Source: Chelatococcus sambhunathii
GTDB lineage: Bacteria; Pseudomonadota; Alphaproteobacteria; Rhizobiales; Methylopilaceae
NCBI GenBank assembly: GCA_031316315.1
Contig: JADBEO010000041.1
Location: 1-36,848, forward strand
Length of the DNA stretch: 36,848 nucleotides
Reading direction: 5' to 3'
Shown: in pieces, positions 7,689-16,893 of the stretch
How the letters are laid out: each line of letters starts with the position of its first letter
Position numbering within the stretch: the stretch's first letter is position 1
Position numbers and translations under genes: made by a program
The notes under the pieces: model-generated
What the model saw: only the letters and a program-made list of their open reading frames with translations
Told to the model about the DNA's origin: nothing
The model's database searches: none

Positions 7689-9080
7689 TCAGTTGAGCGG
7701 CGGCGACCAGGCCGGGTCGGACGCGAAGCCCTGCGTCGGGATCTGGCGCTCGTTCCGGCCGGTGATGTCGATCGAGTAGATCTTCGGGCCGCCTCCGGTG
7801 TCGCGGAAGAACATCAGCACGCGGCCGTTCGGCGCCCAGGTCGGGCCCTCGTTGTGGAAGCCCGTCGTGAGGATGCGCTCGCCTGATCCGTCGGGCCGCA
7901 TCACGCCGATCGAGAACTGGCCGCCCGCCTGCTTGGTGAAGGCGATCAGGTCGCCGCGCGGCGACCAGACGGGCGTTGAGTAGCGGCCCTCGCCGAAGGA
8001 GATGCGCTGCGCCCCGCCGCCGCCGGCGCTCATCACGTAGATCTGCTGGTTGCCGCCGCGGTCGCTCTCGAACACGATCTTCGAGCCGTCCGGCGAATAG
8101 GAGGGCGCGGTGTCGATCGCGCCGGAGTCAGTTAGCTTCGTCGTCGCGCGCGAACGCAGGTCCATCGCGTAGATCGACGAGTTGCCGCCCTGCTCGAGGC
8201 TCATGGCGACTTTCTGGCCGTCCGGGGAGAAGCGCGGGGAGAACGTCATGCCGGGGAAGTTTCCGACCGCCTCGCGCTGGCCGGTCTCGATGTTGAGCAG
8301 GTAGACGCGCGGGTCCTCGTTGCCGAAGGACATGTAGGTGATCTCCTGGCTCGTCGGGCTGAAGCGCGGCGTCAGCACGAGTTCGGAGCCGGAGGTGATG
8401 AAGCGGTTGTTGAAGCCGTCCTGGTCCATGATGGCGAGGCGCTTGACGCGCTTGTCCTTGGACCCGGTCTCGGAGACGTAGACCACGCGGGTGTCGAAGT
8501 AGCCCTTCTCGCCCGTCAGCCGCTCATAGATCATGTCGGCGATGAGGTGAGCGACGCGCCGCCAGTTCTTGTCGGTGACGAACTGCTGGCCTTCGAGCTG
8601 GTTGCCGGCGAACACGTCCCACAGGCGGAACTGGGTCGACATGCGCCCGTCCGGCCCGCGCACGACCTGGCCGGTCACCAGCGCCTGCGCGTTGATGATG
8701 CGCCAGTCGCCGAAGCGCGGCGGGGCGTCGAAGCTCGAAATCTTCTCGATGAAGGCCTTCTTGTCGACCGGCGCGAACAGGCCGGAGTTCTTGAGGTCCG
8801 CCGTGATGACGCCGGCGATGTCGCGCGCGAGCTGCGGGTCGCCGCCGTTCGCCAGGAAGTCCGGGATCGCGATCGGCAGAGGCTGGACGTTGCCCTGGTT
8901 GATGTCGACCGAGACCTGCGCGCGCGCCGGCGCCGCGACCAGCGCGAAGGCCGCGACCGCCGTGGCCATGGCGACGATCCAGAAGGCCGTCCGTGACAGA
9001 CGTTGAGCGAGGGTCAGCATCAGGCGGTTCCAGTTTCGTCGCGGCGCGAGGGATGCAGCGGTGGACGCAGCGGACGCCAT
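7689..9080 (-). CDS. tolB: Tol-Pal system beta-propeller protein TolB
   Basis: TolB is the periplasmic protein that binds Pal and is displaced by TolA when the Tol motor pulls. The protein has up to 463 residues: a signal peptide ending in APARA before QVSVDINQG, the N-terminal domain ([26 protein letters not shown]), and a six-bladed propeller. The propeller carries repeated phrases such as [40 protein letters not shown] and [16 protein letters not shown]. The start is uncertain. The ATG at 9080 gives a 20-residue extension before [13 protein letters not shown]; the internal ATG at 9020 gives a more usual signal peptide, but neither has a strong ribosome-binding site. It follows tolA by 37 nt. 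In most relatives pal follows directly; here two plus-strand genes intervene. Confidence 0.97.
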   Translation of the reverse strand: MASAASTAASLAPRRNWNRLMLTLAQRLSRTAFWIVAMATAVAAFALVAAPARAQVSVDINQGNVQPLPIAIPDFLANGGDPQLARDIAGVITADLKNSGLFAPVDKKAFIEKISSFDAPPRFGDWRIINAQALVTGQVVRGPDGRMSTQFRLWDVFAGNQLEGQQFVTDKNWRRVAHLIADMIYERLTGEKGYFDTRVVYVSETGSKDKRVKRLAIMDQDGFNNRFITSGSELVLTPRFSPTSQEITYMSFGNEDPRVYLLNIETGQREAVGNFPGMTFSPRFSPDGQKVAMSLEQGGNSSIYAMDLRSRATTKLTDSGAIDTAPSYSPDGSKIVFESDRGGNQQIYVMSAGGGGAQRISFGEGRYSTPVWSPRGDLIAFTKQAGGQFSIGVMRPDGSGERILTTGFHNEGPTWAPNGRVLMFFRDTGGGPKIYSIDITGRNERQIPTQGFASDPAWSPPLN

Positions 9081-9117
9081 GTGACGGCCGGATGCGGCGA
9101 AGCCAAGGCGGACCGGG

Positions 9118-10362
9118 TCATCCGCCCATCATGTCCTTCGGGTCGAAGTTGATCGTGACCTGCCGCCAGATGTCATAATCCTCGGCTCGCAGCTTGAGAG
9201 GCGCGCATCTCACGACCGCGCGGGTGGCGGCGCCGGCGGCGGCGCGGAAGGCCGGATTCGAAGACGAGTTCGTCACGGACGGCGTGCTCGAAAGCGTACC
9301 GTCAGCGTTCAATGAGAAGGAGACCTTGACCACGAGGCTGCCGTCATTCGTGGCGGCGCCGATCGGCGGGCTCCAGCATTGCATCACCTGCTCACGGATA
9401 GCGTCCTGCACGCCGGCAATCTGCGACGCCGAATGCTTCGTCGCCGTGCCGCGGCTGGTTCCGGCCGTCGTCTCCGGCGCCGTCTCGCGCGCGCCGCGCT
9501 CTTTGCGGCCCGGATCACGCTGGTCCTGCAGAGCGCTCTCGGAGTTCGACTTCGACGGCTTGTCGGGCAGCAGAGCGGCGATCTTGTTCGGATCGAACTT
9601 GCGCTCGGCGGCCTTCTTCTCCGCCTCGAGCTTGGCCTGCTTCTCGGCCTTCTCCTTGGCGGCCTTCTCCGCCTCGAGCTTGGCGAGCTTCTCCGCTTTC
9701 TCCTTGGCCGCCTTTTCGGCTTCGAGCTTCGCCTGCTTCTCGGCCTCGGCCTTTTCCTTCGCGGCCTTCTCCGCCTCGGCCTTGGCGATCTTCTCGGCCT
9801 TCTCCTTGGCTTCCTTCTCGGCCTCGGCCTTGGCTTCCTTCTCCGCCTTCTCCTTGGCGCGCAGCTCCGCCTCGGCGGCCTCGGCGGCGGCGATCTTCTC
9901 GGCCTTCTCCTGCGCCGCCTTCGCGGCGGCGGCCTTCGCCGCCTCGGCCTTGGCGGCTTCCGCCTTCGCAGCCTCCGCCTTCGCGGCCTTCTCGGCTTCC
10001 GCCTTCTCAGCCTTTTCGGCCTCGAGTTTGGGGTCGGGCTTCGGCGGGGGCGGCGGCGCGGCGTCCGCCTTCGGCGGCGGAGGCGCCTTCACGTCCTCTT
10101 TCTTGATCGGCAGGTCGTCGTCGGACGGATCGGGATCGGCCTGCGCCACCTTCTCAGCCTTGACCTTGGGCGCGTCGACCTTCTTCGAGGTCTTCGAGCC
10201 TTTGGTCATGGCGTCGAATTCCTGGGGGCTCATGATCTCGATCGGCAGCGCTTCGGTCGGCCCGACCTCGAAGGGCTTCGCCGAGCTCAGCCCGATGAAG
10301 GCATAGGCAATCAGCGCCGCATGGGCTGCGGACGACAAGAGGAGCCCGGCGCGCTCCCGCAT
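9118..10362 (-). CDS. tolA: Tol-Pal system protein TolA
   Basis: TolA is the inner-membrane protein that spans the periplasm and couples the TolQR motor to TolB and Pal. The 414-residue protein has one N-terminal membrane segment (about 8-25, containing [19 protein letters not shown]) and a Pro/Asp/Lys-rich stretch with [17 protein letters not shown] long helical domain of Lys/Ala/Glu repeats ([16 protein letters not shown] and variants, about 110-265) follows. The C-terminal globular domain has [20 protein letters not shown] and [23 protein letters not shown]. The domain order and the CW(S/N)PP phrase are characteristic. It lies 4 nt after tolR, so translation is probably coupled. The repeat region makes long antisense reading frames of no meaning on the other strand. 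Confidence 0.96.
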   Translation of the reverse strand: MRERAGLLLSSAAHAALIAYAFIGLSSAKPFEVGPTEALPIEIMSPQEFDAMTKGSKTSKKVDAPKVKAEKVAQADPDPSDDDLPIKKEDVKAPPPPKADAAPPPPPKPDPKLEAEKAEKAEAEKAAKAEAAKAEAAKAEAAKAAAAKAAQEKAEKIAAAEAAEAELRAKEKAEKEAKAEAEKEAKEKAEKIAKAEAEKAAKEKAEAEKQAKLEAEKAAKEKAEKLAKLEAEKAAKEKAEKQAKLEAEKKAAERKFDPNKIAALLPDKPSKSNSESALQDQRDPGRKERGARETAPETTAGTSRGTATKHSASQIAGVQDAIREQVMQCWSPPIGAATNDGSLVVKVSFSLNADGTLSSTPSVTNSSSNPAFRAAAGAATRAVVRCAPLKLRAEDYDIWRQVTINFDPKDMMGG

Positions 10363-10366
10363 CCCG

Positions 10367-10816
10367 TCAGCTCCCCTGCTCCAGCTCGGTGACGAGCGCG
10401 ACGCGCTTGAAGCCCGCCGAGGACAGCGAGCCCATGACCTTCATCACGGCGCCGTAGTTCACGTTGCGATCGCCCCGAACGTAGATGCGCTCGTCGTAGC
10501 CGGAATTCGTGATGGCAATGAGGCGCGGCGCGAGCTCTTCGACCTCGATCTGCGTCTCCTGCAGAAAGACTTCGCCCTTTGTGTTCACCGTGATGGTGAG
10601 CGGCTCCTTCTCCTCGTTGAGAGGATTGGCGGAGGTCTGCGGCAGGTCGATCGGCACGCCGACGGTGAGCAGCGGCGCGGAGACCATGAAGATGATGAGC
10701 AGCACCAGCATGACGTCGACCATCGGCGTCACGTTGATCTCGGCCATCACCGCCGTGCGGCGGCGCCTCCTAGCGCCGTGGGCGGCCGGCGCGCCGCCTC
10801 CTCCGCTCATGCCCAT
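10367..10816 (-). CDS. tolR: Tol-Pal motor protein TolR (ExbD family)
   Basis: TolR pairs with TolQ to form a proton-driven inner-membrane motor. The 149-residue protein has an Ala/Gly and Arg-rich cytoplasmic lead and the family signature AEINVTPMVDVMLVLLIIFMV. The essential membrane aspartate is Asp34, and the periplasmic ExbD domain includes PIDLPQTSANPLNEEKEPLTITV, YVRGDRNVNYGAVMKVMGSL and a conserved C-terminus. It lies 3 nt after the tolQ stop and 4 nt before tolA. The length is normal. The identification is secure. Confidence 0.97.
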   Translation of the reverse strand: MGMSGGGGAPAAHGARRRRRTAVMAEINVTPMVDVMLVLLIIFMVSAPLLTVGVPIDLPQTSANPLNEEKEPLTITVNTKGEVFLQETQIEVEELAPRLIAITNSGYDERIYVRGDRNVNYGAVMKVMGSLSSAGFKRVALVTELEQGS

Positions 10817-10819
10817 GGG

Positions 10820-11497
10820 TCAGCCCCGCTCGTCGATCTGGCGGGAAAGGATCGCGGAGAACTCGTCGGCGAAGCCTTCCATCCGGCTCGCCTGCCGCGT
10901 CACCTGGTTCGAGAACTTGTTGTAGAAGATGACGGCCGGGATTGCGGCCATGAGGCCGATCGCCGTCGCGAGCAGCGCCTCCGCGATGCCCGGCGCCACG
11001 ACGGCGAGCGAGGTGTTCTTGGAGGCGGCGATCGACTGGAAGGACGTCATGATGCCGATGACCGTGCCGAACAGGCCGATGAACGGGCCCGCCGAGCCCA
11101 CCGTCGCCAGCACGAGCAATTTCGATTCCAGCCGCTCGACCTCGCGGGCGATGGTGACGTCGAGCACCTTGTCGATGCGCTGCTGCAGCCCCGCGACGGA
11201 ACGCGATCCGCTCTCATAGGAGCGCTTCCACTCGCGCATCGCGGCGACGAACAGGGCCGCCATGGCGGAGTTCGGCCGGTTCAGCAGCGAGCGATACAGC
11301 TCCTCGAGGCTCTGGCCTGACCAGAAGATCTTCTCGAACTTGTCCATATTGCGCTTGGTGCGCGTGAACAGAAGATACTTGTCGATGATGATCGCCCAGC
11401 ACCAAACCGACGCCGCGACGAGACCAAGCATGACCAGCTTGACCACGAAGGACGCCTGTATGAACAGGCCCCACAGGGACATGTCGGGCGTGGGCAT
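10820..11497 (-). CDS. tolQ: Tol-Pal motor protein TolQ (ExbB/MotA family)
   Basis: TolQ forms the proton channel of the Tol motor with TolR. From the ATG at 11497 the protein has 225 residues, the usual TolQ length, starting MPTPDMSLWGLFIQA. A GGAG lies about 11 nt upstream. The reading frame is open for a further 145 codons upstream, but that part has no resemblance to any protein and lies over the divergent protease gene. Three membrane segments are visible (about residues 10-35, 130-150 and 165-190). They include LVLATVGSAGPFIGLFGTVIGIM and the APGIAEALLATAIGLMAAIPAV signature. In most proteobacteria ybgC lies directly upstream; here two plus-strand protease genes separate them, so the tol operon needs its own promoter in the short divergent gap. 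Confidence 0.96.
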   Translation of the reverse strand: MPTPDMSLWGLFIQASFVVKLVMLGLVAASVWCWAIIIDKYLLFTRTKRNMDKFEKIFWSGQSLEELYRSLLNRPNSAMAALFVAAMREWKRSYESGSRSVAGLQQRIDKVLDVTIAREVERLESKLLVLATVGSAGPFIGLFGTVIGIMTSFQSIAASKNTSLAVVAPGIAEALLATAIGLMAAIPAVIFYNKFSNQVTRQASRMEGFADEFSAILSRQIDERG

Positions 11498-11630
11498 CGT
11501 CGCGTCGTCTCCAGTCTTCGCGGCCGCGGCCCGCATCTTCGCGACCCCGCGCCCCGCGGCCGGCCGACCGCCGGCGTCGCGCTGTCTTGGTCCCTCGGGC
11601 TCGGAGCAGGTGCGCGTTTGGCGCGTAACT

Positions 11631-12485
11631 GTGTTGAAACTGCGACCCGAGCCTTTGCGCCCGCTTCGTTCATGGCTCGTCAAGGTTAAGACGCGGTTAC
11701 CCGAAGGTCGGCTGTGGCCCCTGCGCGACACCGTTTCGCGCCGGTCCTTCGCCCTCGCGCTCGCGCTGGCCGCCCTCGCGCTTTCGACTTCGGCGCGCGC
11801 TGACGACGCCGGAGCGACCGTCGCGGTCCAGGCCGCGCAGCCGACCGGGGACGGGCGGGCCTTCGTCTCGGAATGCAGCGGCGTGCTGATCGCGCCGGAT
11901 CTCGTCCTTACCGCGGGACACTGCCTCGACATCGCCGAGACGCCCGCGCATGTCGCGGTCTTCGCCTATCGCGACGGCAAGCCGATCCCCGAGGCGCTCA
12001 AGGTCGCCGCCTTCGCGCGCCACCCGGATCACGTCCTCGGCTGGCGCGAGAAGCCGGGCGATCCAGAAAAACGCCAGACCGAGATCGCCGCCGACATGGC
12101 GCTGATCCGCCTCGCCGCCCCCGTCTCCGGCGTCGCTCCGGCCGGCTTCGGCGCGCTGGCGGGCGCCGACGGCGCCGTCTCGGGCGTCGGAGCCTTAAAG
12201 GCGGGCGGTCGCTCGGGCGCGGTGAAGCGCATGAAGCTGACGGCGATCCGCTCCTCGACCGGATCGGGCGCACGCGTCGTCTTCGCCACCTCCGGCGCGA
12301 CCGTGTGCGGCGGCGACTCCGGCGGGCCGGCGTCCTCGAACGGCCTCGTCTGGGGCCTCGTCTCGGCGGTGCTTAAGCCGAAGAGCGGCTGCGGCTCGCG
12401 GATCGCCATCACCCCGGTCGATCCGGCCTCGCAACGGTTTCAGGCGATGCGCGCTGCCGCAGGCGTCAGACCAGGATCGCGCTGA
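11631..12485 (+). CDS. Secreted trypsin-like serine protease (S1 family), Tat-type signal
   Basis: This is a chymotrypsin-fold protease. Numbered from a GTG at 11631 (284 residues), the catalytic triad is His97 (LTAGHC), Asp155 (ADMALIRL) and Ser230 (GGDSGGP). Cysteines near the His and Ser motifs could form the usual disulfides. The start is uncertain because no ATG lies close to the signal peptide; GTG at 11631 or 11610 are candidates. A strong Tat-type motif SRRSFALAL (36-44) precedes a hydrophobic stretch and a cleavage site after ARA, so export is clear even if the N-terminus is not. The substrate is unknown. It is divergent from tolQ and followed 158 nt later by a second protease of the same family. 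Confidence 0.88.
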   Translation: MLKLRPEPLRPLRSWLVKVKTRLPEGRLWPLRDTVSRRSFALALALAALALSTSARADDAGATVAVQAAQPTGDGRAFVSECSGVLIAPDLVLTAGHCLDIAETPAHVAVFAYRDGKPIPEALKVAAFARHPDHVLGWREKPGDPEKRQTEIAADMALIRLAAPVSGVAPAGFGALAGADGAVSGVGALKAGGRSGAVKRMKLTAIRSSTGSGARVVFATSGATVCGGDSGGPASSNGLVWGLVSAVLKPKSGCGSRIAITPVDPASQRFQAMRAAAGVRPGSR

Positions 12486-12643
12486 GCGCCGGTTCTTGTC
12501 TCTCGTTTGACACAGCGCCGGACCCGTCTTCGCCGAACGTACAATCGTGAGGTTCCGCCCGCGCCCGCGCATGCCATTGTGCAAATCCCGTCTTGGGACT
12601 GACGGGACGCTTCGCATCGCTGGCCCTCTCGAAAGACTTGCGA

Positions 12644-13429
12644 ATGGCATCAAAGGCTTGGCGCTTGATCGCCGGAATATGCGTGATGGCCGCGATGACG
12701 TCGCAGGCTCTCGCGCTGAGCGGCGGATCGCCGGCGCGCACGGGCGACCGCATGACGCGCGCGACTGTGTTCATCACCGCCCTCACCCCGTCGAGCCGCA
12801 ACCGCGCCCAGATCGGCAACTGCACCGGCGTGCTGATCGAGCGCCAGCTCGTGCTGACCGCCGGCCACTGCCTGTCCGACCTCGCCGGGCCGAGCCTGGT
12901 CGTGGCCCAGTTCTTCGACCGGTCGAACCGCGTCACGCGGACGATCCCGGTTTCCGCCGGCGCGCTGCATCCGGACTATGCTGGCCGGGCCTCGATCGAC
13001 AATCCACGGCCGGAGCTTCTCGGCGCCGACCTTGCGGTTCTGAAACTCGCCGCGCCGGCGCCCGAGACCAGCGAACCGATCGCGCTCGCCCGCGACGCCG
13101 TGGAGGCCGCGAAGGCGCGTTCCGTCCTATTCGGCGCTGGCCTCAGGGTCCCCGCCGACGAAGGCTCGAGCGGCCAGCTTCGCGTGGCGCGCGTCTCGGC
13201 CGAGATCGTCACCAAGGGGCCGACCGCCGTTGCGCTCGGCGCGGCCGGCGGCTCGGTCTGCCGCGGCGACAGCGGCGGACCGGTGGTCTCGTCGAACGGG
13301 CTTTGGGGAATCATCATCGCGATCGTGCGCCGGAAGAACCTTTGCAACTCGACCGTCTTCATGGCGGTGCTCGACCCGGATTCCCGATCGTTCCGCAACA
13401 TGGTCTCCCGCGCCCGCCGGGGCGGGTGA
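12644..13429 (+). CDS. Secreted trypsin-like serine protease (S1 family), second copy
   Basis: This 261-residue chymotrypsin-fold protease has the triad His75 (LTAGHC), Asp129 (GADLAVLKL) and Ser210 (CRGDSGGP). The ATG at 12644 gives a Sec-type signal peptide (MASKAWRLIAGICVMAAMTSQALA); an in-frame TTG at 12593 would add 17 residues without benefit. It is related to the protease just upstream (shared CTGVLIxxxLVLTAGHCL, CxGDSGGPxxSSNGLWG and SRxFxxM), but the two differ widely elsewhere and use different signal types, so the duplication is old or both were gained separately. Its stop is 6 nt from the convergent ybgC stop. A role in envelope or extracellular proteolysis is inferred from the signal and the location only. 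Confidence 0.9.
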   Translation: MASKAWRLIAGICVMAAMTSQALALSGGSPARTGDRMTRATVFITALTPSSRNRAQIGNCTGVLIERQLVLTAGHCLSDLAGPSLVVAQFFDRSNRVTRTIPVSAGALHPDYAGRASIDNPRPELLGADLAVLKLAAPAPETSEPIALARDAVEAAKARSVLFGAGLRVPADEGSSGQLRVARVSAEIVTKGPTAVALGAAGGSVCRGDSGGPVVSSNGLWGIIIAIVRRKNLCNSTVFMAVLDPDSRSFRNMVSRARRGG

Positions 13430-13435
13430 CCGGCC

Positions 13436-13879
13436 TTATTCCGTCCGCATCATCTGCTGGCGCATGCGCTCCGGCATGCGAGTCGGGCGTCCGTCGCGCA
13501 GATAGGCGACCTTGCAGAGCGCGGAGACGAGCACCTCCTCGCCGCGCGTCACAACCTGGCGCAGCACCAGCGAGGCGGCCTTCACGTCCTGGGCGGTCGT
13601 CGAGACCGCGAGGACGTCGTCCATAAGAGCGGGCTTCAGCCAGTCGATCTCCATCGAGCGCACGACGAAGCCCTCGCGCTTCTCCGCCCAGAGCCGGCCG
13701 TGGTCGAACTCGATGGCCCGCAGAATCTCGGTCCGCGCACGCTCCATGAAGCGCAGATAGCTTGCGTGGTAGACGAAGCCGGAGAAATCGGTGTCTTCGT
13801 AATAAATGCGCAGCGTCAGCACATGGCGCACGCCTTCCATGCGGCCGCCGATGCCGTCGGTCAGATTGGCGTCGCTCAA
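13436..13879 (-). CDS. ybgC: Tol-Pal-associated acyl-CoA thioesterase YbgC
   Basis: YbgC is a hot-dog-fold thioesterase encoded with the Tol genes and thought to act in phospholipid metabolism at the inner membrane. The signature YYEDTDFSGFVYHASYLRFMERAR holds the catalytic Asp. I chose the TTG at 13879 because a GAGGA ribosome-binding site lies 8 nt upstream and it begins 4 nt after the ruvB stop, giving 147 residues. The next in-frame ATG (13840) would lose 13 residues and has no comparable site. A longer frame to 13939 overlaps ruvB and is unlikely. It probably shares the ruvB transcript. The separation from tolQ by two opposite-strand genes is unusual for this operon. Confidence 0.93.
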   Translation of the reverse strand: MSDANLTDGIGGRMEGVRHVLTLRIYYEDTDFSGFVYHASYLRFMERARTEILRAIEFDHGRLWAEKREGFVVRSMEIDWLKPALMDDVLAVSTTAQDVKAASLVLRQVVTRGEEVLVSALCKVAYLRDGRPTRMPERMRQQMMRTE

Positions 13880-13883
13880 GGGT

Positions 13884-14924
13884 TCAGTCCTCTTCCCCGT
13901 CGAAGAGAGGCATCTGGGCGGCCGTGGCCGGCGCCGCAAGACCGAGATGGCGGTAGGCGTTCGCCGTCAGAACCCTGCCGCGCGGCGTGCGCTGGAGAAA
14001 GCCCTGCTGCAGCAGATAGGGCTCGATGATCTCCTCGATGGCGTCGCGCGGCTCCGACAGCGCGGCGGCCATGGTCTCGACCCCGACCGGTCCGCCGCCA
14101 TAGTTCTCGGCGATGGCGGTCAGGTAGCGCCGGTCCATGGCGTCGAGGCCGAGGTCGTCGACGTCGAGCAGACGAAGCGCTCGGTCCGCCGCCGCCCGAG
14201 TGACCTCCGCCTCGCCTGAAGCATGCGCGAAGTCGCGCACCCGGCGCAGCAGCCGGCCGGCGATGCGGGGCGTTCCGCGCGCGCGGCGGGCGATCTCGCG
14301 CGCCCCCTCCCGCGCCATCGGCAGGCCGAGCACCCGCGCGCCACGCGCGACGATCAGCTCCAGCTCGTCGACCTCGTAGAAATTGAGGCGGATCGGGATT
14401 CCGAAGCGGTCCCTGAGCGGCGTGGTCAGCAGCCCCGCGCGGGTCGTCGCGCCGATCAGCGTGAATTTCGACAGGTCGATCCGCACCGACCGGGCCGCCG
14501 GGCCCTCGCCGATGATGAGGTCGAGCTGAAAATCCTCCATCGCGGGGTAGAGGATCTCCTCGACCGCCGGGTTCAGCCGATGGATCTCGTCGATGAAGAG
14601 CACGTCGCGCTCTTCGAGGTTGGTCAGCAGCGCCGCGAGATCTCCCGCCTTGGCGATCACCGGCCCGGAGGTGGCGCGGAAGCCGACGCCGAGTTCGCGC
14701 GCGACGATCTGGGCGAGCGTCGTCTTGCCGAGCCCGGGCGGCCCTGCGAGCAGCACATGGTCGAGCGCCTCGCCGCGCGCCCTCGCTGCGTCGATGAACA
14801 CGCGCAGGTTCTCGCGCGCCTGACGCTGGCCGGTGAAATCCGCGAGCGTCTTCGGCCGGATTGACGCCTCGAGGGCGTCGTCATCGCGGGTCTCGGGGTC
14901 TCGGACGGGGCTGTCGCGGGTCAA
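13884..14924 (-). CDS. ruvB: Holliday junction branch migration ATPase RuvB
   Basis: RuvB is the hexameric AAA+ motor that drives branch migration with RuvA. The 346-residue protein has Walker A GPPGLGKT (61-68), Walker [10 protein letters not shown] (about 109-117), the RuvB-typical [21 protein letters not shown], and the C-terminal winged helix with [20 protein letters not shown]. The start is not certain. The TTG at 14924 lacks a good ribosome-binding site, while a CTG at 14939 lies 9 nt after GAGGAG; the affected residues are outside the conserved core. RuvB normally follows ruvA closely, but here a plus-strand gene separates them. Confidence 0.96.
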   Translation of the reverse strand: MTRDSPVRDPETRDDDALEASIRPKTLADFTGQRQARENLRVFIDAARARGEALDHVLLAGPPGLGKTTLAQIVARELGVGFRATSGPVIAKAGDLAALLTNLEERDVLFIDEIHRLNPAVEEILYPAMEDFQLDLIIGEGPAARSVRIDLSKFTLIGATTRAGLLTTPLRDRFGIPIRLNFYEVDELELIVARGARVLGLPMAREGAREIARRARGTPRIAGRLLRRVRDFAHASGEAEVTRAAADRALRLLDVDDLGLDAMDRRYLTAIAENYGGGPVGVETMAAALSEPRDAIEEIIEPYLLQQGFLQRTPRGRVLTANAYRHLGLAAPATAAQMPLFDGEED

Positions 14925-15013
14925 TCGGCGGTCGATCAGGATGCGTCGCTCCTCGTGATACGGTATCGAGACGCGCCTGCAAACCGGACCACACGGGGAT
15001 CCCGCCGCCGCCG

Positions 15014-16072
15014 ATGCGCACCTGCTATCTTCACATCGGCGCGCCCAAGGCCGGCAGCACGACGATCCAGGGGTTTCTGGGCGTCTATCGCGACGCTCTG
15101 AAAGCGCGCGGGCTCGACGCGCCGGATTTCGGCTGCGGCGAGATCGTCACCGGCGCGCTCGCGCTGTCCGGCGGCCTGCGGAGCGAACGCAAGGCCCGCA
15201 AGCCGAAGACCTGGGCCTGGCGCTGGCTCGACAGGCACATCGACCGCACCTCGGACGATCTGGTCGTCTCGCGCGAGGGGTTGTGCAACCATCTCAGCGA
15301 CGCCGGGCCCAACGCCTTCGCGAGGGAGTTCTTCCGCCAGCGCGGCGTGCGGCTGACGCTGATCGCCTATGTCCGCGACCATGTCGGCTATCTCAACGCG
15401 GCCTACGCCCAGCAGGCGAAGAAGCTGAGGACCACCTACTCCTTCGACAACTGGCTGATCGGCGCCCTCAGCGGCGGCCGCTACAACTACTGGCGGCGCT
15501 TCAAGCCGCTGCTCGACGATCCCGAGGTGGACTTCTCCATCGAGTCGTTGCACCGGCTCGGTGACGGGGGCCTGCTGCCGGACTTCTGCGCCAAGGTCGG
15601 CCTTCCCGGCTTCGACTCGAGCGGCTTCGACGCCTCGCCCTTTCGCAATGCGACGCCGGGGCCGAAGGCGATCGCGGCCGGCGTTCTGGTCGGCCGCGGC
15701 CTCAAGGAGCTCGGCATCGATCCGGATTTCGACCAGTCGCTTCATCGCCGCTTCCGCCTCGCGGTCGAGGAGCGCGGCTGGGACGAGAAGCCGTTCTTCG
15801 GTCCGGACGAGACCCGCATCGCGCGCATCCTCGACAGCTTCGCCGGCGGCGACGAGAAGCTCGCCCAGGCGGCCTGGGGCGTGAGCTGGGAGGAGGCGGC
15901 GCCGGCGACGCGCCGGCCGCGGAACGTGTTCGACCTCGGCGCCGCGCCCGCAGCCGAGGTCCGCGAGGTCGAGGAGCTCGCCCGCGAGGTGCTGGCGACC
16001 GCGCAGAAGCCGGCGCGGGGCTGGCGGCGTCTGTTCACCAAGGTGCAGCCCGTCGATCCAATCAGCCCTTAG
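15014..16072 (+). CDS. Sulfotransferase-like protein
   Basis: The 352-residue protein begins [22 protein letters not shown], which has the shape of the 5'-phosphosulfate loop of PAPS-dependent sulfotransferases (residues 7-18). A second segment, [24 protein letters not shown] (about 115-137), fits the 3'-phosphate-binding strand and helix seen in bacterial sulfotransferase-like proteins. The acceptor cannot be read from the sequence; a polysaccharide or other surface glycan is the usual case in this family. I chose the ATG at 15014 because it places the loop at the N-terminus; upstream in-frame codons add only low-quality sequence. It sits between ruvA and ruvB on the opposite strand and its last 11 bp overlap the end of ruvA tail-to-tail. 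The neighbours give no clue to its role. Confidence 0.8.
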   Translation: MRTCYLHIGAPKAGSTTIQGFLGVYRDALKARGLDAPDFGCGEIVTGALALSGGLRSERKARKPKTWAWRWLDRHIDRTSDDLVVSREGLCNHLSDAGPNAFAREFFRQRGVRLTLIAYVRDHVGYLNAAYAQQAKKLRTTYSFDNWLIGALSGGRYNYWRRFKPLLDDPEVDFSIESLHRLGDGGLLPDFCAKVGLPGFDSSGFDASPFRNATPGPKAIAAGVLVGRGLKELGIDPDFDQSLHRRFRLAVEERGWDEKPFFGPDETRIARILDSFAGGDEKLAQAAWGVSWEEAAPATRRPRNVFDLGAAPAAEVREVEELAREVLATAQKPARGWRRLFTKVQPVDPISP

Positions 16073-16685
16073 CGAGTTCCTTCAGCCCGGCGCGGATCAG
16101 CTTTTCGGTCGTCGCGTCCTCGCCGAGCGCCTGCTTCGCCGCGGCGACGGCGGCGCTCGCCTGCGGGCCGGCATAGCCGAGATTGACGAGCGCCGAGACG
16201 GCGTCGCGCACCGGCGTCGCCGCGCCCTTCGCTTCGGCGACCTCGCCGGCGATACGCGCCAGACCGGGATCGACGTCGGCGAACAGCGGGGCCTTGTCCT
16301 TGAGCTCCGCCGCGATACGGGCGGCGACCTTCGGGCCGACGCCGGGCGCGCGGGAGATCGCCGCCTTGTCCTGCAGCGCGATGGCGGTCGCGAGGTCCGG
16401 CGCGTCGAGGGTCGAGAGCACGGCGAGCGCGACCTTGGTCCCGACCCCCTGAACAGTGTTCAGCAGCCGAAACCATTCGCGCTCAAGGTCCGCCATGAAG
16501 CCGAACAGCTGGATGCGGTCCTCGCGCACATGGGTCTCGATCGACAGCCGCGCGACCTCGCCCGCCTTGGGCAGGCGTCCGAGCGTCCGGCCCGAGCAGT
16601 AGACGACGTAGCCGACGCCGCCGACGTCGAGGATCACCCAGTCGAGCCCGACGCTGTCGACGACGCCGGTGAGCTTGCCGATCAT
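16062..16685 (-). CDS. ruvA: Holliday junction DNA-binding protein RuvA
   Basis: RuvA is the tetrameric protein that recognises four-way junctions and loads RuvB. From the ATG at 16685 it has 207 residues: the N-terminal OB-fold ([28 protein letters not shown]), two helix-hairpin-helix motifs ([16 protein letters not shown] and [16 protein letters not shown]), and the flexible C-terminal RuvB-binding domain ([20 protein letters not shown]). The reading frame extends 33 codons further upstream, but that part is translated from an intergenic repeat. Its 3' end overlaps the convergent sulfotransferase-like gene by 11 bp. Confidence 0.97.
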   Translation of the reverse strand: MIGKLTGVVDSVGLDWVILDVGGVGYVVYCSGRTLGRLPKAGEVARLSIETHVREDRIQLFGFMADLEREWFRLLNTVQGVGTKVALAVLSTLDAPDLATAIALQDKAAISRAPGVGPKVAARIAAELKDKAPLFADVDPGLARIAGEVAEAKGAATPVRDAVSALVNLGYAGPQASAAVAAAKQALGEDATTEKLIRAGLKELAKG

Positions 16686-16712
16686 GCGCGCATCCCGATG
16701 AGACGCTCTCTT

Positions 16713-16843
16713 CCCTTCTCCCCCTGAGGGAGAAGGTGGCCGGCGGCGAAGCCGCCGGTCGGATGAGGGGTGCGGGCGGCGCATTCTCCGGAGAGGGCGC
16801 CGCCGCCACCCCTCACCCTGCCCTCTCCCGCAAGGGGAGAGGG
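16713..16843. repeat. Compound palindromic intergenic repeat between ruvC and ruvA
   Basis: Three hairpins lie in a row: a 9-bp stem with a 5-nt loop (16714-16722 with 16728-16736), an 8-bp stem with a 3-nt loop (16740-16747 with 16751-16758), and a 9-bp stem with a 5-nt loop (16821-16829 with 16835-16843). The outer hairpins are the CTTCTCCC/CCCTCTCCC type that is common between genes in Hyphomicrobiales genomes. It separates ruvC from ruvA, which are normally adjacent, and could affect read-through. Confidence 0.75.
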
Positions 16844-16893
16844 GCGCCCGGACGACCTCCGTCCCTGAATTTGGCCAGTGAAGATTCCGGAGA

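Noticed and set aside
9600-10020. Regular short-period repeats that might be taken for a CRISPR or satellite array
   Set aside because: The periodicity is codon-level repetition of the TolA helical domain. There are no constant repeats separated by unique spacers.
9194-10306. 370-codon plus-strand frame with Ala/Ser/Phe repeats
   Set aside because: It is the complement of the TolA Lys/Ala/Glu repeats; the apparent membrane-like repeats are an artefact of that periodicity.
11281-11673. Minus-strand upstream extension of tolQ or a separate 130-codon frame
   Set aside because: The part before 11497 is Arg/Ala-rich and not conserved in TolQ; the normal TolQ length is reached from 11497.
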